From Tranzscheliella williamsii (taxonomy: Eukaryota; Basidiomycota; Ustilaginomycetes; Ustilaginales; Ustilaginaceae): DNA of 64,000 nt. The notes beneath the pieces are model-generated. The model was not told where the DNA came from. It was given only the letters and a program-made list of their open reading frames with translations, and made no database searches. The position numbers and the translations under genes are program-made. Position 1 is the stretch's first letter, and each line of letters starts with the position of its first letter. Shown piece after piece: positions 11,842 through 20,787 of the stretch. The stretch covers positions 86,289 to 150,288 of the forward strand of contig JALBYF010000046.1 of the NCBI GenBank assembly GCA_023212725.1, in the 5' to 3' direction.

Positions 11842-12708
11842 ATGCAGAGGACCGGCGCGGCTCCTGTACGTCTGGTTCTTTTTGATGCATTCGATACGCT
11901 GGTCAGGCCAAAGGCAGCTCCGTATCTGCAGTATGCCCAAGTCGCCCGTCAATATGGACTAGCAGTGCAGGACGATCACGTCAAGTACGCTCTTAAGCAG
12001 GCATTCAAGTCTACAATGGCGGAGCATCCGAACTACGGTCTTGAAACTTCCATCGCCTCGCCCGACGAGTGGTGGTCCCTTGTGATCCAACGGACGTTTT
12101 CTCCCACGCTTCACCCCTCTGTCACAACGGCCGAATACCAAAATCAGGTTCCTGCGCTCTCCCGAAAGTTGGTTGCGCGGTTCGGCACCTCGGAAGCCTA
12201 TGAGCTCTTTGATGATGTGGTGCCCGCTCTAATATCGCTTGCAAGCCTACCACAGCCCGTGCGTCTCGGTCTTGCTACCAACAGCGACTCGCGGATCCTG
12301 TCAGTCCTTAAAGCGTTCGAGCTGAACAAGTACCTTGACCTCGACGTATCGTCCGCTACCCGCGGTGGACCGACGCTGTCCTATTTTGAGAAATGCGCCA
12401 AGCCCCAAGCAAGCTTCTTTGAAGCGGCGATACGTCGGAACTCGTCCGCAGAACCAGAAGCGCTAACGCCAGCGTCGGTTCTCTACGTTGGCGATCAGCT
12501 CTACGAAGACTTTTGGGGAGCATCGGATGCCGGCTTGCAAGCCGCTTGGCTTCAGAGATCGGACGCCGCCGAGAGCAACCAGCCCCATCAGCACGTAGGC
12601 GAGCCCCGGAGCACCCCAGAGCAGCAAGCTTACCTGCGAGCCCGCTGCATCACCAGTCTATATGACGTGCTCAGCATCGTGGCCAACAGCCGAGCCGACA
12701 CAGTCTGA
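11842..12708 (+). CDS. HAD-superfamily hydrolase (HDHD3-like)
   Basis: This single exon encodes about 288 residues from the first in-frame ATG. The HAD motifs are in order: LFDAFDTL near residues 13-20 (nucleophile Asp15 and acid/base Asp18); a helical cap; LATNSDSR as motif II; a Lys near FEKCAKP as motif III; and YVGDQLYEDFWGASDAG as motif IV with its acidic residues. The family dephosphorylates small phosphorylated metabolites or acts as a dehalogenase. The closest named group is the HDHD3-type proteins, whose substrates are not established. There is no targeting signal, so it is probably cytosolic. It is divergent from the NRPS-like gene, but nothing shows a shared pathway. Confidence 0.82.
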   Translation: MQRTGAAPVRLVLFDAFDTLVRPKAAPYLQYAQVARQYGLAVQDDHVKYALKQAFKSTMAEHPNYGLETSIASPDEWWSLVIQRTFSPTLHPSVTTAEYQNQVPALSRKLVARFGTSEAYELFDDVVPALISLASLPQPVRLGLATNSDSRILSVLKAFELNKYLDLDVSSATRGGPTLSYFEKCAKPQASFFEAAIRRNSSAEPEALTPASVLYVGDQLYEDFWGASDAGLQAAWLQRSDAAESNQPHQHVGEPRSTPEQQAYLRARCITSLYDVLSIVANSRADTV

Positions 12709-12940
12709 CAACCTCAATGGCAAGTGATACACGTTGTACATTCAGAGAAACAAAGACACTAGGACCGCATCGGAAGTGGTAACGATAGGATGGGTGTGTG
12801 GCCAACGGCTAGCCAAACTTGATTCGGGTTGAAACACCCTTGTATAACAGCTCAGCCGCATAGCGAACGACCCAAGACAGCTGTGGGACGACGCAACCGC
12901 AGTGCGTCGACGGTTCCCTGCCGGCATAATTGATGGGGAC

Positions 12941-14317
12941 TCAGTACGGAGTTGTGTGTAGGCCTCTAGACTGGTAGTCATAAGTGATCGAGTTCGAATC
13001 GGCGTAGAAATCGCCATTGAGGCTGTAGGCTAGGTCTGGATCGACGTCTGCCCAGTCAGGCACTCCTCTCCGAGGCCGTGGCAGACTTTCCGCCGATACC
13101 GCCTGCGTATTCGAACTCTTGTTTGCCGCGACAGCGGGGCTATCCACTTTCTCGTTGGTGGGAGACGGCGTAATGTCGGCAGTGCCGGCATGCGAGACGC
13201 GTTCGCTGATTGAGTCTGGATCCTGAAGTTCGTGGGTCTGCGTGTGCTCAGCACTGTTCTGTGTAGCGACGAGACCGGCTGAGGCATCCCCTAGGCTGTC
13301 GACGCGGTAGTGATCTTGGCTGTTGCTTCCAAAGGTGTGCGCCAGAGCTAATTCTCGTCCGATGGCTTTCCACAGGTTGATGAAGAGACGGCACGACAGT
13401 ACGCTCGAGATTCCAATATATAGGTTGAGGTACGGCATCATCCTGCCGTCGCGGCCCTGTATAATGTACCAAATCGGAATCGGGATAACGCAGACGAAGA
13501 CAATGGCATAGTAGACGATATTGTCTTTGCGAAACATGCGCTCGAGAGGTGAGCTACGTCGGCGATGGGACGCCCGCTTCAGACCGATCAGCGACAAGAT
13601 CAGGATGGCCGAGTCGAAGATCGGAAGAAAGAACCAAGGCATGAGCGTCAGCACCGGGTTAACGGGGAGACGGGGAGGAAGGGGATCGCATGCGCTAAGG
13701 CCGTTCCGTCGGCTGATGCTGGAAAGGACGACCATGTTGACTATCAGGAAGATGGGCGTAGCGATCCAGAGCAAGCCCAGCGATATGACAGCGGCGATGT
13801 GAAATCGATAAAGGGCCAAACAGCGTAGCAGGAGGATGCCAGTGCTACCAGCAATCGAAACCATTGCAAAGAACGTGGTCGCACGCTTGTCCGCTTGGCA
13901 GGCAAAATCGGCATTCTTCCATCGTCCCAAACCATGCTCGACCGGTCCAGGTGCGACGTTGCCTACCATGACCTGTAGCATAGCGCAGATGGAATAGCCA
14001 AGCCCACCAATCCGCGAAGCAAAGTATGCGATGTGCGACAGCTTCCATTTCTTGCGAGTTCGTAGCAGCCTCCATTCCCAAGGCATATGGAGCGACCAGT
14101 CTGAGACGACCAACCCTAACGACACGGAAGCTGTGATCAAGCTTGGAAGGATCGCATTGACGCGGCGCGCCGATATGATGATGAGGTCTTCTGGTGCCAG
14201 TGGGAAATGATGTCCCGGAACCCCGCCTGCGATCGGAGGAAGGCCGGTGATGACATTGGTCGGTAGCTGCGTGGGAAAGGCTGGGATGGCCGTGACCGTA
14301 ATGGGAATGCCTGCCAT
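12941..14317 (-). CDS. Seven-helix membrane protein, basidiomycete family
   Basis: This single exon encodes 458 residues. Seven hydrophobic segments fall between about residues 50 and 340, followed by a ~120-residue polar tail rich in Ser, Thr and Asp. The segment after the first helix (SDWSLHMPWEWRLL...RKKWKLSHIAYF) resembles the short loop of the fungal DUF6533-type membrane proteins, a large basidiomycete family of unknown function with a receptor-like topology. I see no rhodopsin Lys or classical GPCR signature. The tail could be a regulated cytoplasmic domain; this is inference. The gene converges with the HAD hydrolase gene, with 232 bases between stops. Confidence 0.65.
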   Translation of the reverse strand: MAGIPITVTAIPAFPTQLPTNVITGLPPIAGGVPGHHFPLAPEDLIIISARRVNAILPSLITASVSLGLVVSDWSLHMPWEWRLLRTRKKWKLSHIAYFASRIGGLGYSICAMLQVMVGNVAPGPVEHGLGRWKNADFACQADKRATTFFAMVSIAGSTGILLLRCLALYRFHIAAVISLGLLWIATPIFLIVNMVVLSSISRRNGLSACDPLPPRLPVNPVLTLMPWFFLPIFDSAILILSLIGLKRASHRRRSSPLERMFRKDNIVYYAIVFVCVIPIPIWYIIQGRDGRMMPYLNLYIGISSVLSCRLFINLWKAIGRELALAHTFGSNSQDHYRVDSLGDASAGLVATQNSAEHTQTHELQDPDSISERVSHAGTADITPSPTNEKVDSPAVAANKSSNTQAVSAESLPRPRRGVPDWADVDPDLAYSLNGDFYADSNSITYDYQSRGLHTTPY

Positions 14318-15339
14318 TGCGACGTTATGGCCACGACAAAGATAAGGCGAGTTCGGTGATGATAGTTCCGGCCACGTTAAGACAAGGCTAGCTTAGAAAC
14401 TGTCGTGGACTACGGCGGGTTGCTGGGGTTGTGTAATGGGATCCTGAACGAAACAAGCTGAGAAGGGCAGTCATCGGCCGGCCAACATTGTGACAAAGCT
14501 GTTTTTGAGCAAAGGAGACGCAAGGCGAGGCGTAGCAGCGCCTTCTGTTGGCGGTGCCACGAGCAGGAAACACAAGTATGACAAGCCTTATGGTAAAAGA
14601 TAAAAGTCGTGGTTGGAGAGGTGGGGAAAGGGAAGCGCTGATGGAGAAAGCCATGCCATTCGCTGTTGCCGGCACTTGAAGCCTAATAGTACGTTTTGAC
14701 CTGGTCATACAAATTCGATTCTTATCCACTAGGGTTCAACAACCTTTGGAACGCGTACTCTAAATCGTGCTTCCCGAGGCATTCGAAGCACTTTCAAGCA
14801 GGAGCGTAGAGCGTACAAACGCGTTTCCAGAAGTCGTTAAACCTTAGTGATCATTCCTAGCCTAAGTCAGCGCTTTTCAACCTCGATAAACCAACCTTAG
14901 CGCCGCGGAGGCCACCGGCGATTTGTACTTAACTTAAAGCTTATTCAAGTGGGCATGCATGGGCTTGTTATCATAAGTAAACGCCTGATGTCGGCCGGAT
15001 GTACACATACAACTCACACTACTGTGGCTCTCTCACTTCCGCTTGTGGAGAAACTTAAGGGCGGCCCTCACATGGGTACGTATAATAAACATCAGGAACG
15101 GACTAAATGTGGTCCACAGAGCCTAACACCTCAGGAGGTTTGGCATGCCAAGAAGGGGCTCAAGCCATCTCTTACAGTTCCCCTGCACGCCCATCATCCC
15201 TGCGCCCGCCTAGTTCCTTATGCAGCTCGTCATCTGATAGTACACAGCGCATGTGTGTTTTCCGGACAAGACGACCGTTAAAAACGATCGCATCACACCT
15301 GGCTTCGACACGAGCGGGTGAACCTGGTCTATCGGAGGC
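14318..15339. other. Divergent promoter region, membrane protein / DHHC transferase
   Basis: About 1 kb lies between two divergent starts. It is more AT-rich than the flanking genes, and I see no coding exon or repeat in it. Confidence 0.5.
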
Positions 15340-17472
15340 ATGATCTCCGGTAGGTCTGATGTAGAAGGCCGTACTGGCTCTGTCGTCTCGACTTCATCGC
15401 ATACACATGTCGATGCCAACGATCATGCTGGTCATCCGTACGAACCTAAAACATCAACGTCGATCAGCAAACGGGCCGACACGATTACAGTCGCTCCCGT
15501 TTCTGTGCATGGTTCCAGCAACACAGCTGCAGGCTCCGACGCAGCCTCTTTGCCCCAAGTTTCGACGGCGGGCCCACAGAAGCAAACGGGACCTACGTCG
15601 GAACAAATCCCGCCCCCTCGGTGTATCCAGTCCTGCATCGAGTCTATCGAGTCTTGCACCCAGGGCATTGCACGCTTCAACGACCGTATGGAAAGTAAAC
15701 GTGCCCAGGCTGGTGTAGACCGTGAAGAAAAGGGCGACCCGACTGTTGTCAAGAAACTCATCATCCCCTTGGTTTTCGTCATCCTGTCTTGGGTATTCTT
15801 GGCCTATGTGTGGAGGCTTTGCAGCAGGCTCATTGAACAGAGCCCTCGAGGTCAAGCCCTCGGGACACGGCGCGAAGGTATAGGACTGCTCGTTGGATTC
15901 GTCGTCCTCTGGCTACTCTCCCTATGGTCGTATGTCAAGGTTATCAGTACGGGACCAGGCCTGGTCAGTGACTACGTACCGGAGTCAGATCCGCCGAAGG
16001 TGAATCAGCATTACCACGGCGGACACAAGGACAATTTTCGCGAACAGAACCCAGGCAGCCAGCCTCTTCCCATTTCAGCCTACCAACCCGGCTCGAGCTT
16101 GGCCCTTGCTGACCACCGACGAGCAGATACAATCCCGGTGTCAACATCTGCTTCACCGTACCCGCCATTTGCTGCCGATCTCGAACGCTTTGGAGGGTTC
16201 CGAGCCTCTTCTGACAGTATGCGGGTTTTACCTGGCTCTGTGGAGCCAGACCGCAACTACAAAGGCAAGACCGAGGATTATCCTTCGACGCAATCCGACA
16301 AGACGGAGGCCGGTCATGACGCCCACCCTTGCGACATTAATGGCGATTCGCAGCTGTCCGATGACTATACAGCCGCGGAAGCCGATATGGATCACGGTCC
16401 CGAGCATCCAGAGCTGCCGGCTGTCATCGGCCCGATAGGCGCAGCTGCAGTGGCAACGCGGAAAGGTGAAGGGGAGCAAGCGAATACGCAGCTGGATCCA
16501 GGCTTGGAGCCACCTGGCCGGCCTCAACATCCGCAGTTAGGCCAGACAAGCATCTGGGCTGCTCCTGAACGACGTCCGCAGAACGATCCGCCTCCGCTCT
16601 CTGCAGTCGCTCTGTATTGTCATCGCTGCAGGCGAGTCAAGCCTCCGCGCTCCCACCATTGCAAGAGGTGTGGAACGTGTGTCCTGAAGATGGACCACCA
16701 CTGTCCCTGGGTCGGCGGATGTGTGGGAGCTCAAAACCAGCGATTCTTCTTTGTCTTCGTCTTCTGGGTGACGCTGCTCGAGCTCTACACACTCATCTCG
16801 ACAGCCGTGTATTTCCATCGAGGTCTCGCGTCTAGAGGCGCTGACGGTACTGCCTGGACTGTTGATGGCTACTTGATCTCACTGTTTCCGGTGTCAGGTA
16901 TTTTTTTCATCTTTACCGGTGCCCTTCTCTCCACGCACCTGTTTTTGTTGGCTCGCAACATGACTACGGTCGAGCATGTTGGCATCAGTGCCATGCAAGG
17001 GCGCGAGCGGGTATTGATCGAGCGGTGGGTGGGATCACAATCGCATCCGACCGCCGGTTCGGCCGGGCCTTCGAGTTCATTCTTAGGCGGCCTGAAGGCT
17101 AAACGCAAGATGCTGCAGGACTGGAACCGGGAGTGGGGCTCGCCCATGAAGGAAGGGCATCGGTGGTGGCTGGGAGGCGGCGACGAGGCTGAGTACGTGG
17201 ACCACTCGCCTAGCTCGCCATCTGCTTCCGGGGATTACGAGGCCGGAAGAGATCAGGAGAAGATGCCACAGACGCGTCCAGCGTCGGGCCGTAAGATTAG
17301 GGGACGCGGCGCGTGGCACACCAACATGCGGCAAGCCCTGGGCAACCCTTGGCTGTGGCTCCTCCCCATCGGACCCGCTCCCAATCAAGGTCTCGAGTTC
17401 CCGATCAATCCCAGGTTCGGCCCTGACGGTACCTGGAGGAAGCGGTCGGACTGGCCCCGCGAACTTCAATAA
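15340..17472 (+). CDS. DHHC palmitoyltransferase
   Basis: This single exon encodes 710 residues. There are two membrane segments near residues 145-165 and 183-203. A Cys-rich block then starts near residue 425: CHRCRRVKPPRSHHCKRCGTC followed by the active DHHCPWVGG. Two further membrane segments follow (RFFFVFVFWVTLLELY and a LFPVSGIFFIFTGAL stretch). This topology is that of protein S-acyltransferases, which attach palmitate to Cys of membrane-associated proteins. It resembles the Pfa3/Pfa5 type but is longer, because of a disordered ~210-residue insert between helix 2 and the Cys-rich domain and a polar C-terminal tail. The zinc-binding Cys/His positions look intact. Confidence 0.9.
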   Translation: MISGRSDVEGRTGSVVSTSSHTHVDANDHAGHPYEPKTSTSISKRADTITVAPVSVHGSSNTAAGSDAASLPQVSTAGPQKQTGPTSEQIPPPRCIQSCIESIESCTQGIARFNDRMESKRAQAGVDREEKGDPTVVKKLIIPLVFVILSWVFLAYVWRLCSRLIEQSPRGQALGTRREGIGLLVGFVVLWLLSLWSYVKVISTGPGLVSDYVPESDPPKVNQHYHGGHKDNFREQNPGSQPLPISAYQPGSSLALADHRRADTIPVSTSASPYPPFAADLERFGGFRASSDSMRVLPGSVEPDRNYKGKTEDYPSTQSDKTEAGHDAHPCDINGDSQLSDDYTAAEADMDHGPEHPELPAVIGPIGAAAVATRKGEGEQANTQLDPGLEPPGRPQHPQLGQTSIWAAPERRPQNDPPPLSAVALYCHRCRRVKPPRSHHCKRCGTCVLKMDHHCPWVGGCVGAQNQRFFFVFVFWVTLLELYTLISTAVYFHRGLASRGADGTAWTVDGYLISLFPVSGIFFIFTGALLSTHLFLLARNMTTVEHVGISAMQGRERVLIERWVGSQSHPTAGSAGPSSSFLGGLKAKRKMLQDWNREWGSPMKEGHRWWLGGGDEAEYVDHSPSSPSASGDYEAGRDQEKMPQTRPASGRKIRGRGAWHTNMRQALGNPWLWLLPIGPAPNQGLEFPINPRFGPDGTWRKRSDWPRELQ

Positions 17473-17749
17473 GTACATCCTCTTGCTCAAGCGATACCCC
17501 AGCCATGCAGTTTATCTGACTCGCATACTAACGGCTTGCCTGACTGGCATGGATATTGATGCACTATAATCCTACTATGCCTATAACGCCGTTACGACAC
17601 ATCACTGCTCTTCGTTTACCGGCATGTGGCTTTCAGAGTACAAGTTAGATTACAGAACGTAGCGGAGTCTACGTGTCCGTAGCGAGATAAGGGCGTAGTA
17701 TACACGGAGAGGGTATGAAGCGGGGCGGATGTGGGTGCGGGGAGGGTTG

Positions 17750-19216
17750 TCAGCGCAAGGTTTCGGGGAGGGAGAGGCCAACGGCGAGGTTTTTGGGGCC
17801 GAAGTACTTGGCGTAGCAGATGCGGCACCATATGTTGGCGGAGGGGTGGGGAGCGGTGGGGGGTGGGAGGGCGGGGCCTTCTTCGAGTTTGCCGGATTCG
17901 AGAGTGGTGGCGCAGCCGTCGCAGCGGAGGCAAGCGCGGTGCCATTTGCGGCCTGCGGCGGCCTTTTGCTCTGCGAAGTAGACCGGTTTGGCGCAGCGCG
18001 CGCAGAGCGGTGTTCCACCGCCCGCGTCGACGATGCTCGAACTCAACCCGATGCGGTCAATCCCGCTCTTGCGACGCCCGCTCACCTCGTCCTCGCTGGA
18101 CGACGCCTGCGCGAGCGCAGACGGCACATGCGTCTGCGTCCGCGGCGGCGCGATCTTGGCCGTCCCCGACGCCCCCGTCAGCGTCCTCGGATCCGGCCGC
18201 TTCGCCGGCGGAAGCTGCCCAACCGCCGCCAGCGGCGACTGCGCATTCACCGTCCTCCCCACAGAAGGCGAGACAGCACTGCCGAGGCGGACGGAGCCAA
18301 TCGTGTCCGTAGCAGCAACGCGACGGGTCTGAACGGTGACGGGCGTCCCATCTTCACCGATAATGGTCTCGGTCGAGTACTGCGGCTGATTTGACCGCGA
18401 TATGGGTGGGGATGGCGTGTCATAGTAGTTCGCAGAGGGGATCACATGTCCTGTTGATAACTGAGAAGGCGGCTGCTCTCGCCTGAGAGAATCCTCGCCA
18501 GGGACGCCTCTGCTCGGTGTGTCGATGCTCATGTCACCTACCGCAGACTGCAACGAGGCGACAGAGTAGCGCAGATCAGCCGAGTCTGCAGAAATCGCTT
18601 CGTCGATCGACCTTATGGGTGTTTGGTGGGGAGAAGCATACGCCGAATAGCGGCTGGATGTGTAGGGTCGGGACGAGGCTTTGGCGGGTGAAGGAGGGGA
18701 CGCAGGACCACCAGGAGACAGGCCTCTCGAGCGGATGTTGATGCCGGGTACCTGGTCCTCTTCACCGATGAGCGATGCGCCAGGGCTAAACTTAGTAGGG
18801 CTCGGCGACCGATCGGCAAGCTCTCGAAGGCCCTTGTTTAGCTGAATCTCTGGGCTGGTATATTGTCGGCCTGCAAAAGCGGCGCTTTTGGAGGGAGCGC
18901 TCAAAGGGCTTCGAGCGGTGTTTGGCAGCTTGGACGGCGGCGACCTCGGAGATTTCGGCGAGGTTGGATTGAGAGAGACAGCTTTGGAGAATCCGCCCTT
19001 GCCTGTGCCGAGATGCTCCCTGTGGCAGTTCTTGCAGTAGGGCTGCTCGTCATGCTCCACCAGGAGCGTAGAGTCGAGCCGCTTGTTGCAGACGGTGCAC
19101 GTCAGGCAGGTCTTGTGGTAAGGCTTGGAGGCAGGGCCAATAACCTGCTCCGCCAAGAATACCGAGGTGTTACAGCGGGCGCACTTGGGCGCGGCAGGAA
19201 CAGCAAAACGCGGCAT
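17750..19216 (-). CDS. Two-LIM-domain protein
   Basis: This single exon encodes about 488 residues. An N-terminal LIM domain (residues ~9-62) runs CARCNTSVF, HKTCLTCTVC, CKNCH. A second LIM at the C-terminus runs CARCAKPVYF, HRACLRCDGC, WCRICYAKY. The ~330 residues between them are Ser/Pro-rich and probably disordered. LIM zinc fingers are protein-binding modules; fungal proteins with this layout act in actin organisation and polarity, but the exact partner is not shown here. The start is set at MPRFAVPAAPKCARC, 36 residues inside a longer frame, because this places the LIM at the usual position and the upstream part is non-conserved, basic and Arg-rich. Confidence 0.85.
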   Translation of the reverse strand: MPRFAVPAAPKCARCNTSVFLAEQVIGPASKPYHKTCLTCTVCNKRLDSTLLVEHDEQPYCKNCHREHLGTGKGGFSKAVSLNPTSPKSPRSPPSKLPNTARSPLSAPSKSAAFAGRQYTSPEIQLNKGLRELADRSPSPTKFSPGASLIGEEDQVPGINIRSRGLSPGGPASPPSPAKASSRPYTSSRYSAYASPHQTPIRSIDEAISADSADLRYSVASLQSAVGDMSIDTPSRGVPGEDSLRREQPPSQLSTGHVIPSANYYDTPSPPISRSNQPQYSTETIIGEDGTPVTVQTRRVAATDTIGSVRLGSAVSPSVGRTVNAQSPLAAVGQLPPAKRPDPRTLTGASGTAKIAPPRTQTHVPSALAQASSSEDEVSGRRKSGIDRIGLSSSIVDAGGGTPLCARCAKPVYFAEQKAAAGRKWHRACLRCDGCATTLESGKLEEGPALPPPTAPHPSANIWCRICYAKYFGPKNLAVGLSLPETLR

Positions 19217-19632
19217 GGCGACAGCGCCACAGCAGGACCTGCTTATCAGTGACCCACAACGACGTCGAGATGTTACTAGGAAGCGGGAGCGGCGAGGATG
19301 AGGGTATGGGTATATGCGACGCAAGAACTAAGAGCACAGCGAGGCGTGGTGTGGGTTGGCGGACGAGTGCAGTGGATTGTAGGTCGACTGTGAGTTGTTG
19401 ATGTCGTCGTCGATGCGTCTCACTACTTAGCCCGGCAAGAACATACACAGCCGACGCGTCACGGAGCACCAAATCGGATTGCGATCTAACATCAAGTCAC
19501 ACCCGAAAAGGTAACCGTCGCATGGGACAAGATTGAAAAACTGCGTACGGCTCAGTGGCTGCAATCGAGTATATGCATTAAAACAAATGTGGCAACAAAA
19601 AGTGGTCGGTGGGGGCATGAACGGAACTACGG
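19217..19632. other. Spacer between LIM-protein gene and msrA
   Basis: Promoter of the LIM gene and 3' end of the reductase gene. I see nothing else. Confidence 0.5.
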
Positions 19633-20366
19633 TCACCACCAATAACGGTGAGTGGAACAATGGTAGCCGTTGGGATGGTTGATCAGGTATTGCTGATGGT
19701 AGTCGTCGGCCGGGAAGAAGTCCTCTTTTGGCCGAAGCTCGATTTGGGTTACAATCTTGCTTCCCTTTGGATCAAAGTGCTTCTTCTGCACCTCTTCAGT
19801 GACCTTTTTCGCAATCTCTAGCTGGTTCTCGTCGTGAGCAAAGATGGCAGAACGATACTGTGTGCCGCGATCATTGCCTTGCTGATTGAGCTGCGTCGGG
19901 TCGTGTGTCCGGTAGAAAAACTGGATGAGCTCCGCATAGGATACCTTAGACTGAAAAAGAGGGCAAAAAAATAGAACAGATCGATCAACAACGCAACCCC
20001 AGGCGAAGAGTCAGCTCGTCGTGGAGGGCTACTTACCGGATCGAAGTCGATTTTGGTTGCCTCAGCGTGGCCGGTTCTGCCGGTGCAGACCTCCTCGTAG
20101 GTGGGTTGCTTGCTTGACTCAGCACCGCCGATGAAGCCGACTTTGGCATCGATCAGCCCTTTCCCGTTGGCGTACGCCTTGCGGTAGATGTCTTCAGTGC
20201 CCCAAAAACATCCCGAGGCAACAGTGGCGCTTTCGATCCCAGACATGGCGGCGTTGGAACTGTGCAGGGCCTGCTGGGCGGCTTGCGCAGTCGGTGTGGT
20301 AGGCGGACCGAGGTGCTGGATCAGTGGCTGCGAGGACTTGAAGAAGAGCGAGAAGAATCTGCTCAT
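19633..20366 (-). CDS. msrA: Peptide methionine-(S)-S-oxide reductase A
   Basis: Two exons (20366-20037 and 19950-19633) are joined across an 86-bp intron with GTAAGT and a pyrimidine-rich acceptor. The product is about 215 residues. It carries the MsrA signature GCFWGTEDIYRK with nucleophile Cys53, then GRTGHAEATKIDFDP, and a C-terminal GYHCSTHRYWW that contains a candidate resolving Cys. The enzyme reduces methionine-S-sulfoxide in oxidised proteins. The first 40 residues (MSRFFSLFFKSS...) are hydrophobic/basic with no acidic residue and look like a mitochondrial presequence. A second ATG at 20246 would give a normal-length cytosolic enzyme. The gene shares a 421-bp divergent promoter region with EXO70. 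Confidence 0.93.
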
Positions 20367-20787
20367 CAGTGACTATAGCGGAAACAGATCGCGTGGTTGC
20401 CTTCTGGTACAGTATGACAATCACGCAGGGCTGTGGTGGTTCTTAATGTGTCGTCGTTGACTAAGAAGATAGGTGACCAGCCGCTGAGCCATAAGAGACT
20501 CACGAAAGGGATGCCCACAAATCCTCAGCTGCCAGGCAGATGACGTGATTTTTGGGTTGACTTGTGGAGAAAGCATAGCCGGGGCGAGTGGATCTTGAAT
20601 CGGGCCGGCCTGTACTCCGATTTCCAGATCGACCCCTTCGGCAAAGGGTTCATGCACGCAACGCGGTGATACAGAACCAACACTCAGACCCACACGCTTT
20701 TGACGAACGCCTGCTTCTTACCATCTTCGCATCGCAACGGATGATCACGTTGCACCGGCGGACTAAACCCCGTTACCGAGCCTGAAC
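20367..20787. other. Divergent promoter region, msrA / EXO70
   Basis: A 421-bp bidirectional control region. I see no clear TATA box or named motif. Confidence 0.5.
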
